Shown here: piece after piece, positions 36,401-45,332 of the stretch
Layout: each line of letters opens with the position of its first letter
Position numbering within the stretch: the stretch's first letter is position 1
From: Rossellomorea orangium
GTDB taxonomy: Bacteria > Bacillota > Bacilli > Bacillales > Bacillaceae_B
Length of the DNA: 64,000 nucleotides
NCBI RefSeq assembly: GCF_019334305.1
Contig: NZ_JAHWGH010000032.1
Coordinates: 43,681 to 107,680 of the forward strand
Reading direction: 5' to 3'
Made by a program: the position numbers and the translations under genes
The notes under the pieces: generated by a model
What the model was told of the DNA's origin: nothing
Databases searched by the model: none
Seen by the model: the letters and a program-made list of their open reading frames with translations, nothing else

Positions 36401-36790
36401 TCACTTCGATTTTTTCTTCAATACTTCAACCGCTCTCTTTAAAAATTCCGGAACAGGAACTCCCGCCCGACCGACATTCTCAATGATCGAAATCATTTCA
36501 TTACATAAATAAAAAATAATCGTGGCATTACGAATAAAGTGTTGATTTGTTAGTATAGTATCAATAAGGTGGGCAACCGTGACGAGGGAAAAAATCAGCA
36601 CTTTCCTGCCGATCCCTTTCACTCCGAATTTACTGGACAGCTTCCCTTCTATACCACTCGCAATCAACCCTGTTACATAATCGAGGGTCACGGCAATCAA
36701 CAGAAATGTGATCAGCATGTCCCACTCACCGAATAGGTTAAGAATAATGGCACTAAGACCCGACCCAACGAACAGCGTACTTTTCTCCAA
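36401..36790 (-). CDS. Holin-like membrane protein (YtkC / phage holin 4 family)
   Basis: A 129-residue membrane protein with three to four hydrophobic helices. LLIAVTLDYVTGLIASGIEGKL near residue 35 and the SSKFGVKGIGRKV segment are characteristic of the toxin-secretion/phage-lysis holin family (Holin_4). In Bacillus, a copy sits near ytkD outside any prophage, and none is seen here. Start: AAAAGGAG directly abuts the ATG of the longer frame; the TTG three codons later has nine-base spacing and is preferred. No endolysin gene is adjacent. Confidence 0.8.
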   Translation of the reverse strand: MEKSTLFVGSGLSAIILNLFGEWDMLITFLLIAVTLDYVTGLIASGIEGKLSSKFGVKGIGRKVLIFSLVTVAHLIDTILTNQHFIRNATIIFYLCNEMISIIENVGRAGVPVPEFLKRAVEVLKKKSK

Positions 36791-37007
36791 ATAAAGCATC
36801 TCCTTTTCCTAATGGTTGGTATGAATTTGACAATCCTTTCCTCGGTATCTGAACAACTGGCTGATTAAATCAAAAACATCCCGGAACACCTTCCCATGGT
36901 TAAAAAGGACGGTAACGGGTAAAGGCAAATAAGAGTTGTCCTAGCATAATATGTAGAGAAATTCATAAACGTTCATGTTAAAATGAAACGAAAGGGAGGT
37001 GAAGCGC

Positions 37008-37253
37008 ATGAAGTTGATCGAAGAGATTTATGAAATGTACCGTGGAAGAATCAAAGGTACCGACGAAGACTTAGACCTCATTGCCCTTACAATCTTAGAA
37101 GATACATCCAGGAACGAATTATTAGAACTCATACAGGAAATGGAAACAGAAGAATTACAATACTTCTTCCGCCTATACATATTCGAAACATTGAAAGAAA
37201 AATGGTCCAATAGTGAGGAAAGGGTAAGACTCGAGAAGAAAAGTCTTCATTAA
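37008..37253 (+). CDS. Small acidic helical protein (possibly DUF6154)
   Basis: An 81-residue protein beginning MKLIEEIYEMYRGRI, acidic and fully helical in appearance, with no cysteine. It resembles short Bacillus proteins I associate with DUF6154; function unknown. AAAGGGAGGTG precedes the ATG at 37008; a GTG three codons earlier overlaps that site and is unlikely. It ends before a strong bidirectional terminator. Confidence 0.75.
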   Translation: MKLIEEIYEMYRGRIKGTDEDLDLIALTILEDTSRNELLELIQEMETEELQYFFRLYIFETLKEKWSNSEERVRLEKKSLH

Positions 37254-37278
37254 GAAATGCTCCGGAGCTGGACAATAA

Positions 37279-37321
37279 AAAAAGGCGTTGCTCCGATTAC
37301 CCGGAGGAACGCCTTTTTTTT
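37279..37321. terminator. Bidirectional terminator
   Basis: AAAAAAAGGCGTTGCTCCG pairs with CGGAGGAACGCCTTTTTTTT (one bulge). It closes the plus-strand 81-residue gene and the minus-strand YjfB-like gene. Confidence 0.9.
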
Positions 37322-37494
37322 CATCCTTTTACATCCACTGCATGTCCTTTACTTGGATGCGGAGCGGGCTGCATATCCTTCATCATCACCGTGACTTGTG
37401 CCGCTTGAGTGGCCATCTGGCTCTTCAGCAAATTCATACTGAGCGTCCTTTGAAGCTCAGCAACCTGTTTCCCCATCATAGAAGAGATTTCCAT
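37321..37494 (-). CDS. YjfB-like small protein (putative motility family)
   Basis: A 57-residue protein beginning MEISSMMGKQVAELQRTLSM, with methionine-rich helical middle and ending HAVDVKG. This matches the YjfB family (Pfam YjfB_motility), small Bacillus proteins named for a suspected link to motility; function unproven. GAGGGGG lies eight bases before the ATG, and a strong terminator touches the stop. It is too short to be noticed in most gene lists. Confidence 0.8.
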   Translation of the reverse strand: MEISSMMGKQVAELQRTLSMNLLKSQMATQAAQVTVMMKDMQPAPHPSKGHAVDVKG

Positions 37495-37674
37495 GGGAAC
37501 TTCCCCCTCGCTTCGACTGTTAAGAATGGTGCATACTAAAATCTATTCATTCCTTATATTCAGAATAACAAACATCCATTGGAAATCATAGGAAATGACA
37601 TAATATTGTTATTTTTACTCCATGAACGCTGGAACGTTCTATGGTAAAATAGTGAAAAAAAAGGGGGTTGCATG

Positions 37675-37848
37675 ATGTCAGTGACTCTTGTTCTGATTAT
37701 TGCGGTTGTCATTTGTATTCTGGTGATTTTCTTAAGTGCCCTAACGACTTCCAAAGCCTATACAACCGTTAAGCATACAGTCGATCCACTTGAAAATAAT
37801 CCTCACCTTGAAAAGATGAAACAAGAAGAAGAGGAAAAGAAAGAATAA
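37675..37848 (+). CDS. ytzI: YtzI-like small membrane protein
   Basis: A 57-residue protein with one N-terminal transmembrane helix (SVTLVLIIAVVICILVIFLS) and a charged tail ending MKQEEEEKKE. It matches Bacillus YtzI, encoded next to luxS; function unknown. AAGGGGG lies seven bases before this ATG; the preceding in-frame ATG (37672) is only four bases away from that site. Confidence 0.8.
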   Translation: MSVTLVLIIAVVICILVIFLSALTTSKAYTTVKHTVDPLENNPHLEKMKQEEEEKKE

Positions 37849-37855
37849 ACATAAA

Positions 37856-37886
37856 GAAATCCACCGGCTCCCGGTGGATTTTCTTG
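37856..37886. terminator. Bidirectional terminator between ytzI and luxS
   Basis: AAATCCACCGG and CCGGTGGATTT, loop CTC, with TTCTTGTTTTT on the plus side. luxS on the minus strand stops four bases away. Confidence 0.85.
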
Positions 37887-37889
37887 TTT

Positions 37890-38363
37890 TTATGCAAATA
37901 CTTGTTTCAATTCTTCTTTGCTTTGGCTGAGCCAGAAACGCATGAGTTTCTTGGCACCTTCTAAATCATGCAGCTTCGCCTGCCCGCACTGTTTTTCATT
38001 TGCTGCCGGGATTTCTTCGATTTCTACCGCTTCTTCCATGGTAGCATTCAACAGGTCGATGATTTCTTCTACTTTCGGCTCCCCGCTTACGACTAAATAG
38101 TAGCCCGTTTGGCAGCCCATCGGTGAAATATCAATGATATCAAAATGAGCATATGGCTCAGCATATTTACGGATCGTGAAGGCTAATAAATGCTCTAGTG
38201 TATGAATGGAATCAGGCTTCATCGCTTGCTTGTTCGGCTGACAGAAACGGATATCAAACTTATTCACAAGTCCGTCGCTTCCTACTTTATGCACACCGCA
38301 ATGTCTGACATATGGTGCTTTCACTGCATTATGATCTAATTCAAAGCTTTCTACTGAAGGCAT
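37890..38363 (-). CDS. luxS: S-ribosylhomocysteine lyase LuxS
   Basis: Cleaves S-ribosylhomocysteine to homocysteine and the autoinducer-2 precursor, as part of SAM recycling. The protein has 157 residues. The metal ligands His54, His58 (HTLEH) and Cys126 (NEKQCGQ) and catalytic Cys84 (MGCQTG) are all present at their standard positions. GGGAG lies before the ATG. It stands alone, as in B. subtilis. Confidence 0.98.
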   Translation of the reverse strand: MPSVESFELDHNAVKAPYVRHCGVHKVGSDGLVNKFDIRFCQPNKQAMKPDSIHTLEHLLAFTIRKYAEPYAHFDIIDISPMGCQTGYYLVVSGEPKVEEIIDLLNATMEEAVEIEEIPAANEKQCGQAKLHDLEGAKKLMRFWLSQSKEELKQVFA

Positions 38364-38553
38364 TAAAAATCACTCCCATTTAGTTTCTACTTCATAGTAT
38401 AACGTAAATTCATAGTTATTTCATCAACTTAATCTGAATTAGGTAAAAAACCAGTTTTTCCACTCCTATCCACCATCTTCTAAATGCCAATCCCTTTCAA
38501 TACCCGTACAGGTTCTGATATAGTAAAAGAAAATCTCTTTTAGGAGACGGATT

Positions 38554-38793
38554 ATGAAAAGGGTTTTATTATTACTGTTCAAGTTCTACCAGCGCGTCAT
38601 CTCTCCCCTTAAGCCTCCTACATGCCGGTTTTACCCTACATGTTCCCATTACGGGGTCGAGGCAGTAAGCCGTTTCGGTGCACTCAAAGGCGGCTGGCTG
38701 ACGATCAAGAGGATTGTCAAATGTCACCCATTCCATCCCGGGGGCATCGATCACGTGCCGGAACAATGGCCAAGCAAGGAAAAAGAAGACTGA
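38554..38793 (+). CDS. ytjA: Membrane protein insertion efficiency factor YidD (YtjA)
   Basis: A 79-residue YidD-family protein. The conserved cysteines and motifs are present: [31 protein letters not shown] and HPGGIDHVP. The N-terminal amphipathic helix fits membrane association. YidD assists insertion of membrane proteins by the YidC/OxaA route. TAGGAGA precedes the ATG. The terminator at 38797 follows directly. Confidence 0.93.
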   Translation: MKRVLLLLFKFYQRVISPLKPPTCRFYPTCSHYGVEAVSRFGALKGGWLTIKRIVKCHPFHPGGIDHVPEQWPSKEKED

Positions 38794-38796
38794 TTC

Positions 38797-38830
38797 AGAC
38801 TAGCTCCAACTCGGGAGGTAGTCTTTTTTA
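38797..38830 (+). terminator. Terminator of ytjA
   Basis: AGACTAGCTCC pairs with GGAGGTAGTCT (one mismatch), followed by six T. Confidence 0.8.
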
Positions 38831-38890
38831 ATAAAATCGTCCCATTTATCTTGCTTATTCCCCATATCGGTAGTAAAATAACCTTTGTGC

Positions 38891-38913
38891 TAAATCGTAA
38901 TCATTACAGTTAT
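38891..38913 (+). promoter_or_regulatory. Zur box before the zinc-binding lipoprotein gene
   Basis: TAAATCGTAATCATTACAGTTAT is close to the Bacillus Zur palindrome TAAATCGTAAT-N-ATTACGATTTA (the right arm carries the differences). Located about 30 bases before the TTG start, it should repress the gene when zinc is plentiful. Confidence 0.75.
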
Positions 38914-38943
38914 GAAACAAAACCGTTAAAAGGAGGCTTCCTC

Positions 38944-39879
38944 TTGAACTATATTCGCATGAGTTTGCTATTATTATTGATTCTCGTCTTGTCTGCTTGC
39001 GGAACCGATTCCGCCCAGGATGGGGACAAAAAGAAAGATACACTAGAGGTATACACGACGGTCTATCCACTGGAGGACTTCACGAAAAAAATCGGCGGGA
39101 AGTATGTGGAGGTTGAAAGCATCTATCCTCCCGGTGCGGATGAACATACCTTTGAACCTTCCCAGAAAGATATGATGAAGATGGCTGATGGAGATGTTTT
39201 CTTCTACGTCGGAATGGGTCTTGAAGGATTTGTTGAAAAGTCTAAATCATTACTGGAAAATGAAGACGTTGAAGTAGTAGCGGCAAGTAAAGGAATCGAA
39301 GTTCATCACGAAAACAATGATGAGGATGGCCACGATCATGAAGATGGGCATAACCATGATGTGAATCCCCACATTTGGTTAGATCCCGTTTATTCGAAAG
39401 AAATGGCAAAGAACATCGCCGACACTCTTTCAAAAAAAATGCCCGAGCATAAAGATGAATTCCAAGCGAATCTTGAAACGTTGAACAGTGATTTAGACGA
39501 ACTGAACACTGAGTTCAAAAGCATGGCGGACAATGCGCCCAAGAAAACCTTCTACGTTTCCCACGCAGCCTACAGCTATTGGGAAGAACGTTACGGACTC
39601 CATCAGGAAGCCATCGCCGGGTTAAATTCAGCAGACGAACCGTCCCAGCAGGAGTTGAAGAAAATCATAGAAAAAGGGAAAAGCGACAATGTCCAATACA
39701 TCCTTTTTGAACAAAACGTCTCTTCACGCCTGACAGAAGTCGTCCAAAATGAATTGGGAGCAAAATCACTCACTCTTCACAACTTATCCGTCCTCACAGC
39801 AGAAGATCGCAAAAAGGATGAGGATTATTTTTCTTTGATGAAGAGGAATATTGATACACTGAAACAAGCATTACAGTAG
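38944..39879 (+). CDS. znuA: Zinc ABC transporter substrate-binding lipoprotein (ZnuA-like)
   Basis: A 311-residue lipoprotein of the cluster 9 metal-binding family. Lipobox LSAC near residue 20; metal ligands in GADEHTFEPS, a His/Asp/Glu-rich loop (HHENNDEDGHDHEDGHNHD) followed by NPHIWLDP, and VSHAAYSYWEERYGL. The loop and the Zur box point to zinc. The TTG at 38944 has AAAAGGAGG seven bases upstream. The permease and ATPase genes are not adjacent, so this is an orphan binding protein. Confidence 0.92.
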   Translation: MNYIRMSLLLLLILVLSACGTDSAQDGDKKKDTLEVYTTVYPLEDFTKKIGGKYVEVESIYPPGADEHTFEPSQKDMMKMADGDVFFYVGMGLEGFVEKSKSLLENEDVEVVAASKGIEVHHENNDEDGHDHEDGHNHDVNPHIWLDPVYSKEMAKNIADTLSKKMPEHKDEFQANLETLNSDLDELNTEFKSMADNAPKKTFYVSHAAYSYWEERYGLHQEAIAGLNSADEPSQQELKKIIEKGKSDNVQYILFEQNVSSRLTEVVQNELGAKSLTLHNLSVLTAEDRKKDEDYFSLMKRNIDTLKQALQ

Positions 39880-39880
39880 A

Positions 39881-39906
39881 GCAGCCTCCGGGGCTGCTTT
39901 TTTTTT
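39881..39906 (+). terminator. Terminator of the znuA-like gene
   Basis: GCAGCC and GGCTGC with loop TCCGG, followed by nine T. Confidence 0.9.
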
Positions 39907-40077
39907 CTGGATGAGATGCGGTGCCATGGCAGACCCACTAATTTAAAAAACAGGTTATATTATCGACTTCGCCATTTGACTCCCTAAATACAATCCATTT
40001 CTCCTAAAATCATGAATATTATTTTCCATTAAGTGGACAATAAGGAAATGTTAAAGACTAGTAAGGGAGATTTGAGA

Positions 40078-41436
40078 ATGGATGAATTAGTAATTGCTCG
40101 TTCCATGTTTGGGGTTACAATGGGGTTTCATATCATTTTTGCCACACTTGGAGTGGGTATACCGTTAATGATCCTTGTTGCAGAAATCATGTTTCAACGG
40201 ACCAATGACCTTGATTATTCCGTGATGGCGAAGCGCTGGACCAAGGCGTTCGCAGTCTTGTTAGGAGTGGGCATCCCGACTGGGACAATCGCCGGTGTGC
40301 AGCTGTCACTCCTTTGGCCGGGATTCATGGAGGTCATCGGGCGCGTCATGGCCCTGCCGTTTCAAATTGAAATCTACGCCTTCTTTGTGGAAGCGTTATT
40401 TATGTCCATTTATGTGTATGCAGCGAATCGGATCGCTCCTTGGATGCGGATTGTGAGCCTGGTGCTTGTTGCAATCGGCGGCCTGGCTTCAGCCGTTCTG
40501 ATTACCAATGTACACGCCTTTGAAGGGACGCCGGCCGGATTTGAAATCATCAATGGGGAAATCACCAATGTGGATCCTTGGAAAGCATTCTTTAATCCAA
40601 GCTTCTTCGTGACGGCCGGACACGTGGCATTATCTGCTTATGTAGCGGGCTCCTTTACGATTGCGACCGTATCGGCCTTTAAAATGCTTCGATCTTCTTT
40701 CGGTTCGAGAATCTATGCTTTTCATCGAAAGTCGCTCATGATTTGCTTATTGGTCGGTGGTGTCTTCGCCTTTCTCACAGCGATCAATGGACATGAATCC
40801 GCACAAAAGCTCCATGAGTATCAGCCTGAGAAATTGGCTGCGGCGGAGGGATTATTTGAAACCCAGACTCATGCTCCACTTTCCATCGGTGGATTCACCG
40901 ATCCTGTTACAAAAGAAGTAAAGTGGGGGATTGAAGTTCCATGGGCCCTCAGTTTCCTGGCCGGGAACAGCTTTGATACAGAGGTAATCGGGTTGAATGA
41001 CTTCCCTGAAGAATACTGGCCACCCCTATTCGTTCATACTCTATTTAACGCAATGGTTGGGATTGGATCACTGCTCATTCTTCTTTCCCTCGTCGCCTAC
41101 GTGTGGAACAAGCTACTGAAAAAGGACCGTTTCCCGAAATGGCTGATGTGGGCATTCGTGGCTGGTGGACCTTTGTCGATCCTTTCCATCGAGTTTGGAT
41201 GGATCTTCGCCTGCACTGGCCGACAACCATGGACGATTTACCGCATCCTGAGTACGGAAGATTCGGTTACCACTTCAGGTAACCTAGGGACTCTTTTCAT
41301 TCTCTTCGTCTCAGTATATGCGATTTTGGCCGTTTCCGTTGTTCTGGTACTCCTGTATTACTTTAAGCGGAATCCTCCTGAAAAGGATATTAACAAAGCG
41401 GAATCAAATCAGAAGGATATTCCCCTGTCAACTTAA
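40078..41436 (+). CDS. ythA: Cytochrome bd-type quinol oxidase subunit I (YthA-like)
   Basis: A 452-residue membrane protein with about nine helices. Haem ligand candidates are His near residue 19 (GVTMGFHIIFA), His near 186 (TAGHVALSAY) and Met in the PLSILSIEFGW context downstream; the GRQPW motif of CydA is at ACTGRQPWTIY. The Q-loop is short, as in cyanide-insensitive oxidases. Start at 40078 has AAGGGAGA seven bases upstream. It forms an operon with the subunit II gene 24 bases downstream. Confidence 0.93.
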   Translation: MDELVIARSMFGVTMGFHIIFATLGVGIPLMILVAEIMFQRTNDLDYSVMAKRWTKAFAVLLGVGIPTGTIAGVQLSLLWPGFMEVIGRVMALPFQIEIYAFFVEALFMSIYVYAANRIAPWMRIVSLVLVAIGGLASAVLITNVHAFEGTPAGFEIINGEITNVDPWKAFFNPSFFVTAGHVALSAYVAGSFTIATVSAFKMLRSSFGSRIYAFHRKSLMICLLVGGVFAFLTAINGHESAQKLHEYQPEKLAAAEGLFETQTHAPLSIGGFTDPVTKEVKWGIEVPWALSFLAGNSFDTEVIGLNDFPEEYWPPLFVHTLFNAMVGIGSLLILLSLVAYVWNKLLKKDRFPKWLMWAFVAGGPLSILSIEFGWIFACTGRQPWTIYRILSTEDSVTTSGNLGTLFILFVSVYAILAVSVVLVLLYYFKRNPPEKDINKAESNQKDIPLST

Positions 41437-41460
41437 ACAGCAGGAATTGGAGGTGAAGAT

Positions 41461-42492
41461 ATGACACAAGCTTTGATTGCCATCACAATCCTTTGGGGAT
41501 TCGTCTTTATCTATGCCGTCATGGCAACAATGGACTTCGGTGCCGGTTTCTGGTCAATGATCTATATCAACCATGACAAAACGAAAGCAACGAATATCGC
41601 CAATCGGTATCTGTCTCCTACCTGGGAGGTTACGAACACATTCATCGTCGCCTTAGTTGTCGCCGTATACAGCATGTTCCCTGGTGCTGCCTATTCTTTA
41701 GGAACGGTATTACTCGTTCCGGGAAGCTTGATTCTATTGCTTCTGGCCCTGCGGAGTGCCTTTCTTGTATTCTCCCATGTGGCGGATGATTACAGGAAGC
41801 CGCTCACTTACGTAACGGGGATCACCGGCTTGTTGATCCCGGGCCTCCTTATCAGTGTTCTGCCTATCTCTCACGGACCTTATATCGATTTCGAAGACGG
41901 CCAGACCCTTCTCCTAGGGAAACTGTTCAGTAGTCCCCATGAATATGCTTTCTTCGGGTTCGCCGTCGCAAGTACATTGTTTCTGTCATCCCTGCTTCTT
42001 GCCGATTACTCGAAAGCTTCAAAAGAATTCGAAGCATTCAAGGTGTATAGGCGTGACGCTCTGATCATTGGTCCCATTTCGGTTGTCATGGCCTTCCTCA
42101 TCATGTTCACTATGAAAAATGAGGCAGGATGGATTTATGACAAGATGATGGAAGACCTGCCTATCTTACTGATTTCCCTTCTCGGATTCCTCGTTGCGGG
42201 AGGTGCTTTGTTTCTCCCTACGAATAAAGAGGGAATGAAAGGGATGCCGCGGGTCGCGGTCATTGCCGTAACCTTTCAATATGTTTTGGCAAGTTATGTA
42301 TACGGTAAAGCACACTTGCCCTATATCATCTATCCAGAAGTGACGATTCAGTCGGGATTTACAGATCCCAATTCATTTAAGGCCGTCTTCATCACCTATA
42401 TCGTCGGGTTCATCATCCTGTTCCCGGGGTTTGTCTACTTCTGGAGCTTATTCATGAACGACAAACGGTACTTGAGGCAAAAAAGTGAATGA
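41461..42492 (+). CDS. ythB: Cytochrome bd-type quinol oxidase subunit II (YthB-like)
   Basis: A 343-residue membrane protein with about eight helices. The N-terminal segment LWGFVFIYAVMATMDFGAGFW is typical of CydB. With subunit I it reduces oxygen using menaquinol, whose biosynthesis genes lie a few kilobases away. TTGGAGGTG precedes the ATG. A strong terminator follows. CydCD assembly genes are not present here. Confidence 0.93.
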   Translation: MTQALIAITILWGFVFIYAVMATMDFGAGFWSMIYINHDKTKATNIANRYLSPTWEVTNTFIVALVVAVYSMFPGAAYSLGTVLLVPGSLILLLLALRSAFLVFSHVADDYRKPLTYVTGITGLLIPGLLISVLPISHGPYIDFEDGQTLLLGKLFSSPHEYAFFGFAVASTLFLSSLLLADYSKASKEFEAFKVYRRDALIIGPISVVMAFLIMFTMKNEAGWIYDKMMEDLPILLISLLGFLVAGGALFLPTNKEGMKGMPRVAVIAVTFQYVLASYVYGKAHLPYIIYPEVTIQSGFTDPNSFKAVFITYIVGFIILFPGFVYFWSLFMNDKRYLRQKSE

Positions 42493-42493
42493 G

Positions 42494-42524
42494 AACGCTC
42501 CGGGACTCCCGGAGCGTTTTTTTT
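42494..42524 (+). terminator. Terminator of the cytochrome bd operon
   Basis: AACGCTCCGGGACTCCCGGAGCGTT-type hairpin with an 11-bp stem, followed by eight T. Confidence 0.95.
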
Positions 42525-42608
42525 ATTCCACCACATCAGGTATATTAGTTGCCTACCACTCTCCATCAATTTACACTTACCTTAGAACCAATTGAAAGGA
42601 TGATTAAA

Positions 42609-43328
42609 ATGGCACAACCGATCAATGGCAAAACGGCTTATATTACAGGTGCAGCGAGGGGAATCGGAAAAGCGACGGCATTGGAGTTTGCCCGGGAAGG
42701 CGTCCATGTCGGGTTGATCGCCCGTACAGAAAGCACTCTTGAAAAAGTGGCGGATGAAGCGAGGTCGCTTGGCGTGAAAGCGAGTGTGGCTGTTGCGGAT
42801 ATTTCCAATATGGACCAGGTCAATCAAGCAGTCGCGAAACTCAGTAAAGAATTGGGACCTGCCGACATCTTGATCAATAATGCCGGTATCGGAACGTACG
42901 GATCATTTCTTGAAATCGATCCCGAGGATTGGAAACGGACCTTTGAGGTGAATGTATTCGGAACATATTATGTCACCCGTGCCGTCCTGCCCCAATTGAT
43001 CGAGAAAGACCGTGGGGATATCATCAATATTTCATCAAGCAGCGGATTGAAAGGTACAGCAGGGAGCACAGCGTATAGTGGGTCCAAATTTGCCATCCAA
43101 GGGATGACAGAAGCACTCATGCAGGAAGTCCGAAAACATAATATCCGTGTCATGACCTTGAACCCAAGCCTGGTGGCGACGGATCTGACTTTTGATCACG
43201 TGGATGAAGCTGACAAGGAGAAATACATGCAGCCGGAGGACCTGGCGGAGCATATGGTATCACAACTGAAGCTCCACCCGAGAATCTTCATCAAGCAGTC
43301 TCTTCAATGGGCGACAAACCCTTTTTAG
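42609..43328 (+). CDS. SDR-family oxidoreductase (YoxD-like)
   Basis: A 239-residue short-chain dehydrogenase related to 3-oxoacyl-ACP reductases and B. subtilis YoxD. TGAARGIG near residue 12, NNAGIG near 88, catalytic Ser in NISSSSGLKG and YSGSK near 152. Cofactor is likely NADP, given Arg after the loop (LIARTE). Substrate unknown. The ATG at 42609 has AAAGG nine bases upstream; an ATG three codons before abuts that site. The gene is not part of the cytochrome operon because a terminator lies between. Confidence 0.85.
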   Translation: MAQPINGKTAYITGAARGIGKATALEFAREGVHVGLIARTESTLEKVADEARSLGVKASVAVADISNMDQVNQAVAKLSKELGPADILINNAGIGTYGSFLEIDPEDWKRTFEVNVFGTYYVTRAVLPQLIEKDRGDIINISSSSGLKGTAGSTAYSGSKFAIQGMTEALMQEVRKHNIRVMTLNPSLVATDLTFDHVDEADKEKYMQPEDLAEHMVSQLKLHPRIFIKQSLQWATNPF

Positions 43329-43414
43329 ACGGCATAAACATCTTAGAGGGACTTAAGGATACTGTTCCCTTTTAAGGTGCTTTTTTTAAACATGACATTT
43401 GTATATAAAAAAGT

Positions 43415-43447
43415 AAAACTCGCCGTAGTCATGTGGGCGAGTTTTTT
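43415..43447 (+). terminator. Terminator after the YoxD-like gene
   Basis: AAACTCGCC pairs with GGCGAGTTT, loop of ten, followed by six T. A weaker hairpin with seven T lies at 43345-43388. Confidence 0.75.
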
Positions 43448-43514
43448 CATCATTATTAGAATACTAGTGATGCGGAAATAAGGTGTCTTGTCGTTTATAT
43501 AAAAAATCAGGAAA

Positions 43515-43712
43515 CGGAAAATAAGCGGAGATTCTCCTGTTTAAGTCTGAACGAAACTTGTTCTGGGGATAAATAAGCGGAGATTTTCCGCTTAGGCACT
43601 GAAAAATCATCCATTTTTTGTATTTTCGAGTCAATAGGCGGAATCTTTCCCCCTATTTCAGTCTTTTTAATAATAATTAACTCATTAAGCGGAATTTCTC
43701 CGTCTATTGATC
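43515..43712. repeat. Four imperfect AAGCGGA palindromes at about 50-60 bp spacing
   Basis: Units begin at 43521, 43573, 43633 and 43684. The second is a good inverted repeat, TAAGCGGAGATTTTCCGCTTA; the others are degenerate versions (AATAGGCGGA...CCCCCTATT, ATTAAGCGGA...CCGTCTATT). The linkers are AT-rich and unrelated. No gene with a ribosome binding site overlaps. The remaining sequence between 43329 and 43794 shows only terminators. Confidence 0.7.
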
Positions 43713-43794
43713 TGCCTTGGTGCTTAACCTGGTCTCCCACCCCAAACAAAAGTGCAACCCCCTCTTAAACCCAGCTTCAGTGATCAGCAGCTTC

Positions 43795-44166
43795 TTACCT
43801 GTGCTGATCAACAAGAATCATATTGCCGTCTGGGTCTTTAATCGTAAAGCTGGCTGGTCCCTCGCTCGATTCATCCGCTTCAGACAGCATGTCAATCCCT
43901 TTTTCTTTCAGCTGCTTCTGTAACTCCCTCACATCCGTAAAGGAATCGAGCTCTTCTGCATTCTGGTTCCAGCCCGGATTATAGGTCAGGATGTTGTTTT
44001 CGAACATACCCTGAAATAACCCGATGATGCAACTTTCATTTTTCATTATCAACCAATTCTGACTGAGATCTCCACCCATGACTTCAAAGCCAAGTTTCTC
44101 ATAAAAGGATTTAGATACAGTAATGTCCTTTACGCTTAAACTTACAGAAAATGCACCTAGTTTCAT
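43795..44166 (-). CDS. VOC (glyoxalase / bleomycin resistance) family protein
   Basis: A 123-residue VOC-fold protein with the two beta-alpha-beta-beta-beta units. Characteristic are [18 protein letters not shown] near residue 12 and [15 protein letters not shown] at the end. Several metal ligands of true glyoxalase I are not obvious, so function (catalytic, binding or resistance) cannot be named. GAGGAGG precedes the ATG. It is upstream of no other gene on its strand except repeats. Confidence 0.85.
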   Translation of the reverse strand: MKLGAFSVSLSVKDITVSKSFYEKLGFEVMGGDLSQNWLIMKNESCIIGLFQGMFENNILTYNPGWNQNAEELDSFTDVRELQKQLKEKGIDMLSEADESSEGPASFTIKDPDGNMILVDQHR

Positions 44167-44222
44167 AGTTCCTCCTCTAAGACTTTTTCTTTAAGTATAT
44201 ATGGACAGGATTGGGAAAACAA

Positions 44223-45332
44223 TCAATCAGACGAAAATGTCTCCTTCCTCAAAGTCACTGAATTCAAACGCTTTCGATTTAATTCCACGCCGATTCCCGC
44301 ACCATCCAACCTTTTCACCACACCATTTTCCACCACGATCGGGGAAGTGATAATATCCTCCTCCCAATACTTCGAGGAAGATGAAATATCACCGGGAATG
44401 GAGAAGCCTTTCAATGTGGCCAGAGCCAGATTATGGGCACGAGAAACTCCAAATTCGATCATCCCACCGCACCATACCTTAATATGATGCTCCTGGCACA
44501 GCCGGTAAATTTCGAGGGCACTCGAATATCCACCTACTCTGCCAAGCTTGATGTTGACCACTCCACAGCTTCCTAAATGAATCGCACTCTTCATATTGTG
44601 AGGGGTAATGATGCTTTCATCAAGGCAGATGGGGGTGGTGATCTCCTTTTGCAATAAAGAGTGTTCGACCAGATCGTCTATTCCCAGAGGCTGCTCAATC
44701 ATCTCCAAATCATATTCGTCCAATGCCTGGAGTTGCGCTTTGTCTTCGAGAGAATACGCAGAATTGGCATCGGCTAAGAGGGAAAGTGCTGGAAAATGCC
44801 TTCGCAATTCTTTGACAATCTCTACATCTGCCAATGGTGAGATCTTCAGCTTTATTCGTTGATACCCTTCTTCCACCAGCTCTTCCGTCTGCTTGACCAT
44901 CATTTGAGCGTTGTCGGCACCGACAACAGCTCCCGCCAGGATTTCTTCTCGTACACCGCCTATCAAATTCCACAGAGGCATTTGTTGCCGCCTGGCATAA
45001 AGATCCCATATTGCCATTTCAAGTGCGGCCTTTGCCATGGCATTTCCTCGAACGGCTTCGAACCGCTTCCCGATCTCTTCAGGATGATGGAACGATTTGC
45101 TGTTTACAAGGGGAATCAACACATCCTTTAGGATATGGTAGGATGTTTTCACTGTTTCTTCTGTATACCATGGAGTAGAAAAGGCGACACCTTCCCCAAG
45201 TCCCCGCAGTCCTTCATCATCCTCGACTTCGACAATGATCCCTTCCCGTTCATCAACGGTTTGGAGATGGGTCACAAACGGTTTCTTTAAAGGCATTGAA
45301 ATGACATTCAGGGTGATGGACCTAATCTTCAT
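44223..45332 (-). CDS. menC: o-Succinylbenzoate synthase
   Basis: Dehydrates SHCHC to o-succinylbenzoate in menaquinone synthesis. The 369-residue protein belongs to the enolase superfamily, MenC/N-acylamino-acid racemase group. The catalytic Lys is in RIKLKISP near residue 160; metal ligands are Asp in LLADANSAYS, Glu in MIEQPLG and Asp in CLDESI. The start overlaps the menE stop by 11 bases. It is the last gene of menF-D-H-B-E-C. Confidence 0.93.
   Translation of the reverse strand: MKIRSITLNVISMPLKKPFVTHLQTVDEREGIIVEVEDDEGLRGLGEGVAFSTPWYTEETVKTSYHILKDVLIPLVNSKSFHHPEEIGKRFEAVRGNAMAKAALEMAIWDLYARRQQMPLWNLIGGVREEILAGAVVGADNAQMMVKQTEELVEEGYQRIKLKISPLADVEIVKELRRHFPALSLLADANSAYSLEDKAQLQALDEYDLEMIEQPLGIDDLVEHSLLQKEITTPICLDESIITPHNMKSAIHLGSCGVVNIKLGRVGGYSSALEIYRLCQEHHIKVWCGGMIEFGVSRAHNLALATLKGFSIPGDISSSSKYWEEDIITSPIVVENGVVKRLDGAGIGVELNRKRLNSVTLRKETFSSD

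Noticed and set aside
36401..36790. Holin-like gene as evidence of a prophage
   Set aside because: No phage structural, integrase or endolysin gene is nearby, and a holin-like gene is a normal neighbour of ytkD in bacilli.
43507..43749. Minus-strand frame of 80 codons across the AAGCGGA palindromes
   Set aside because: It spans non-coding palindromes and has no convincing start site.
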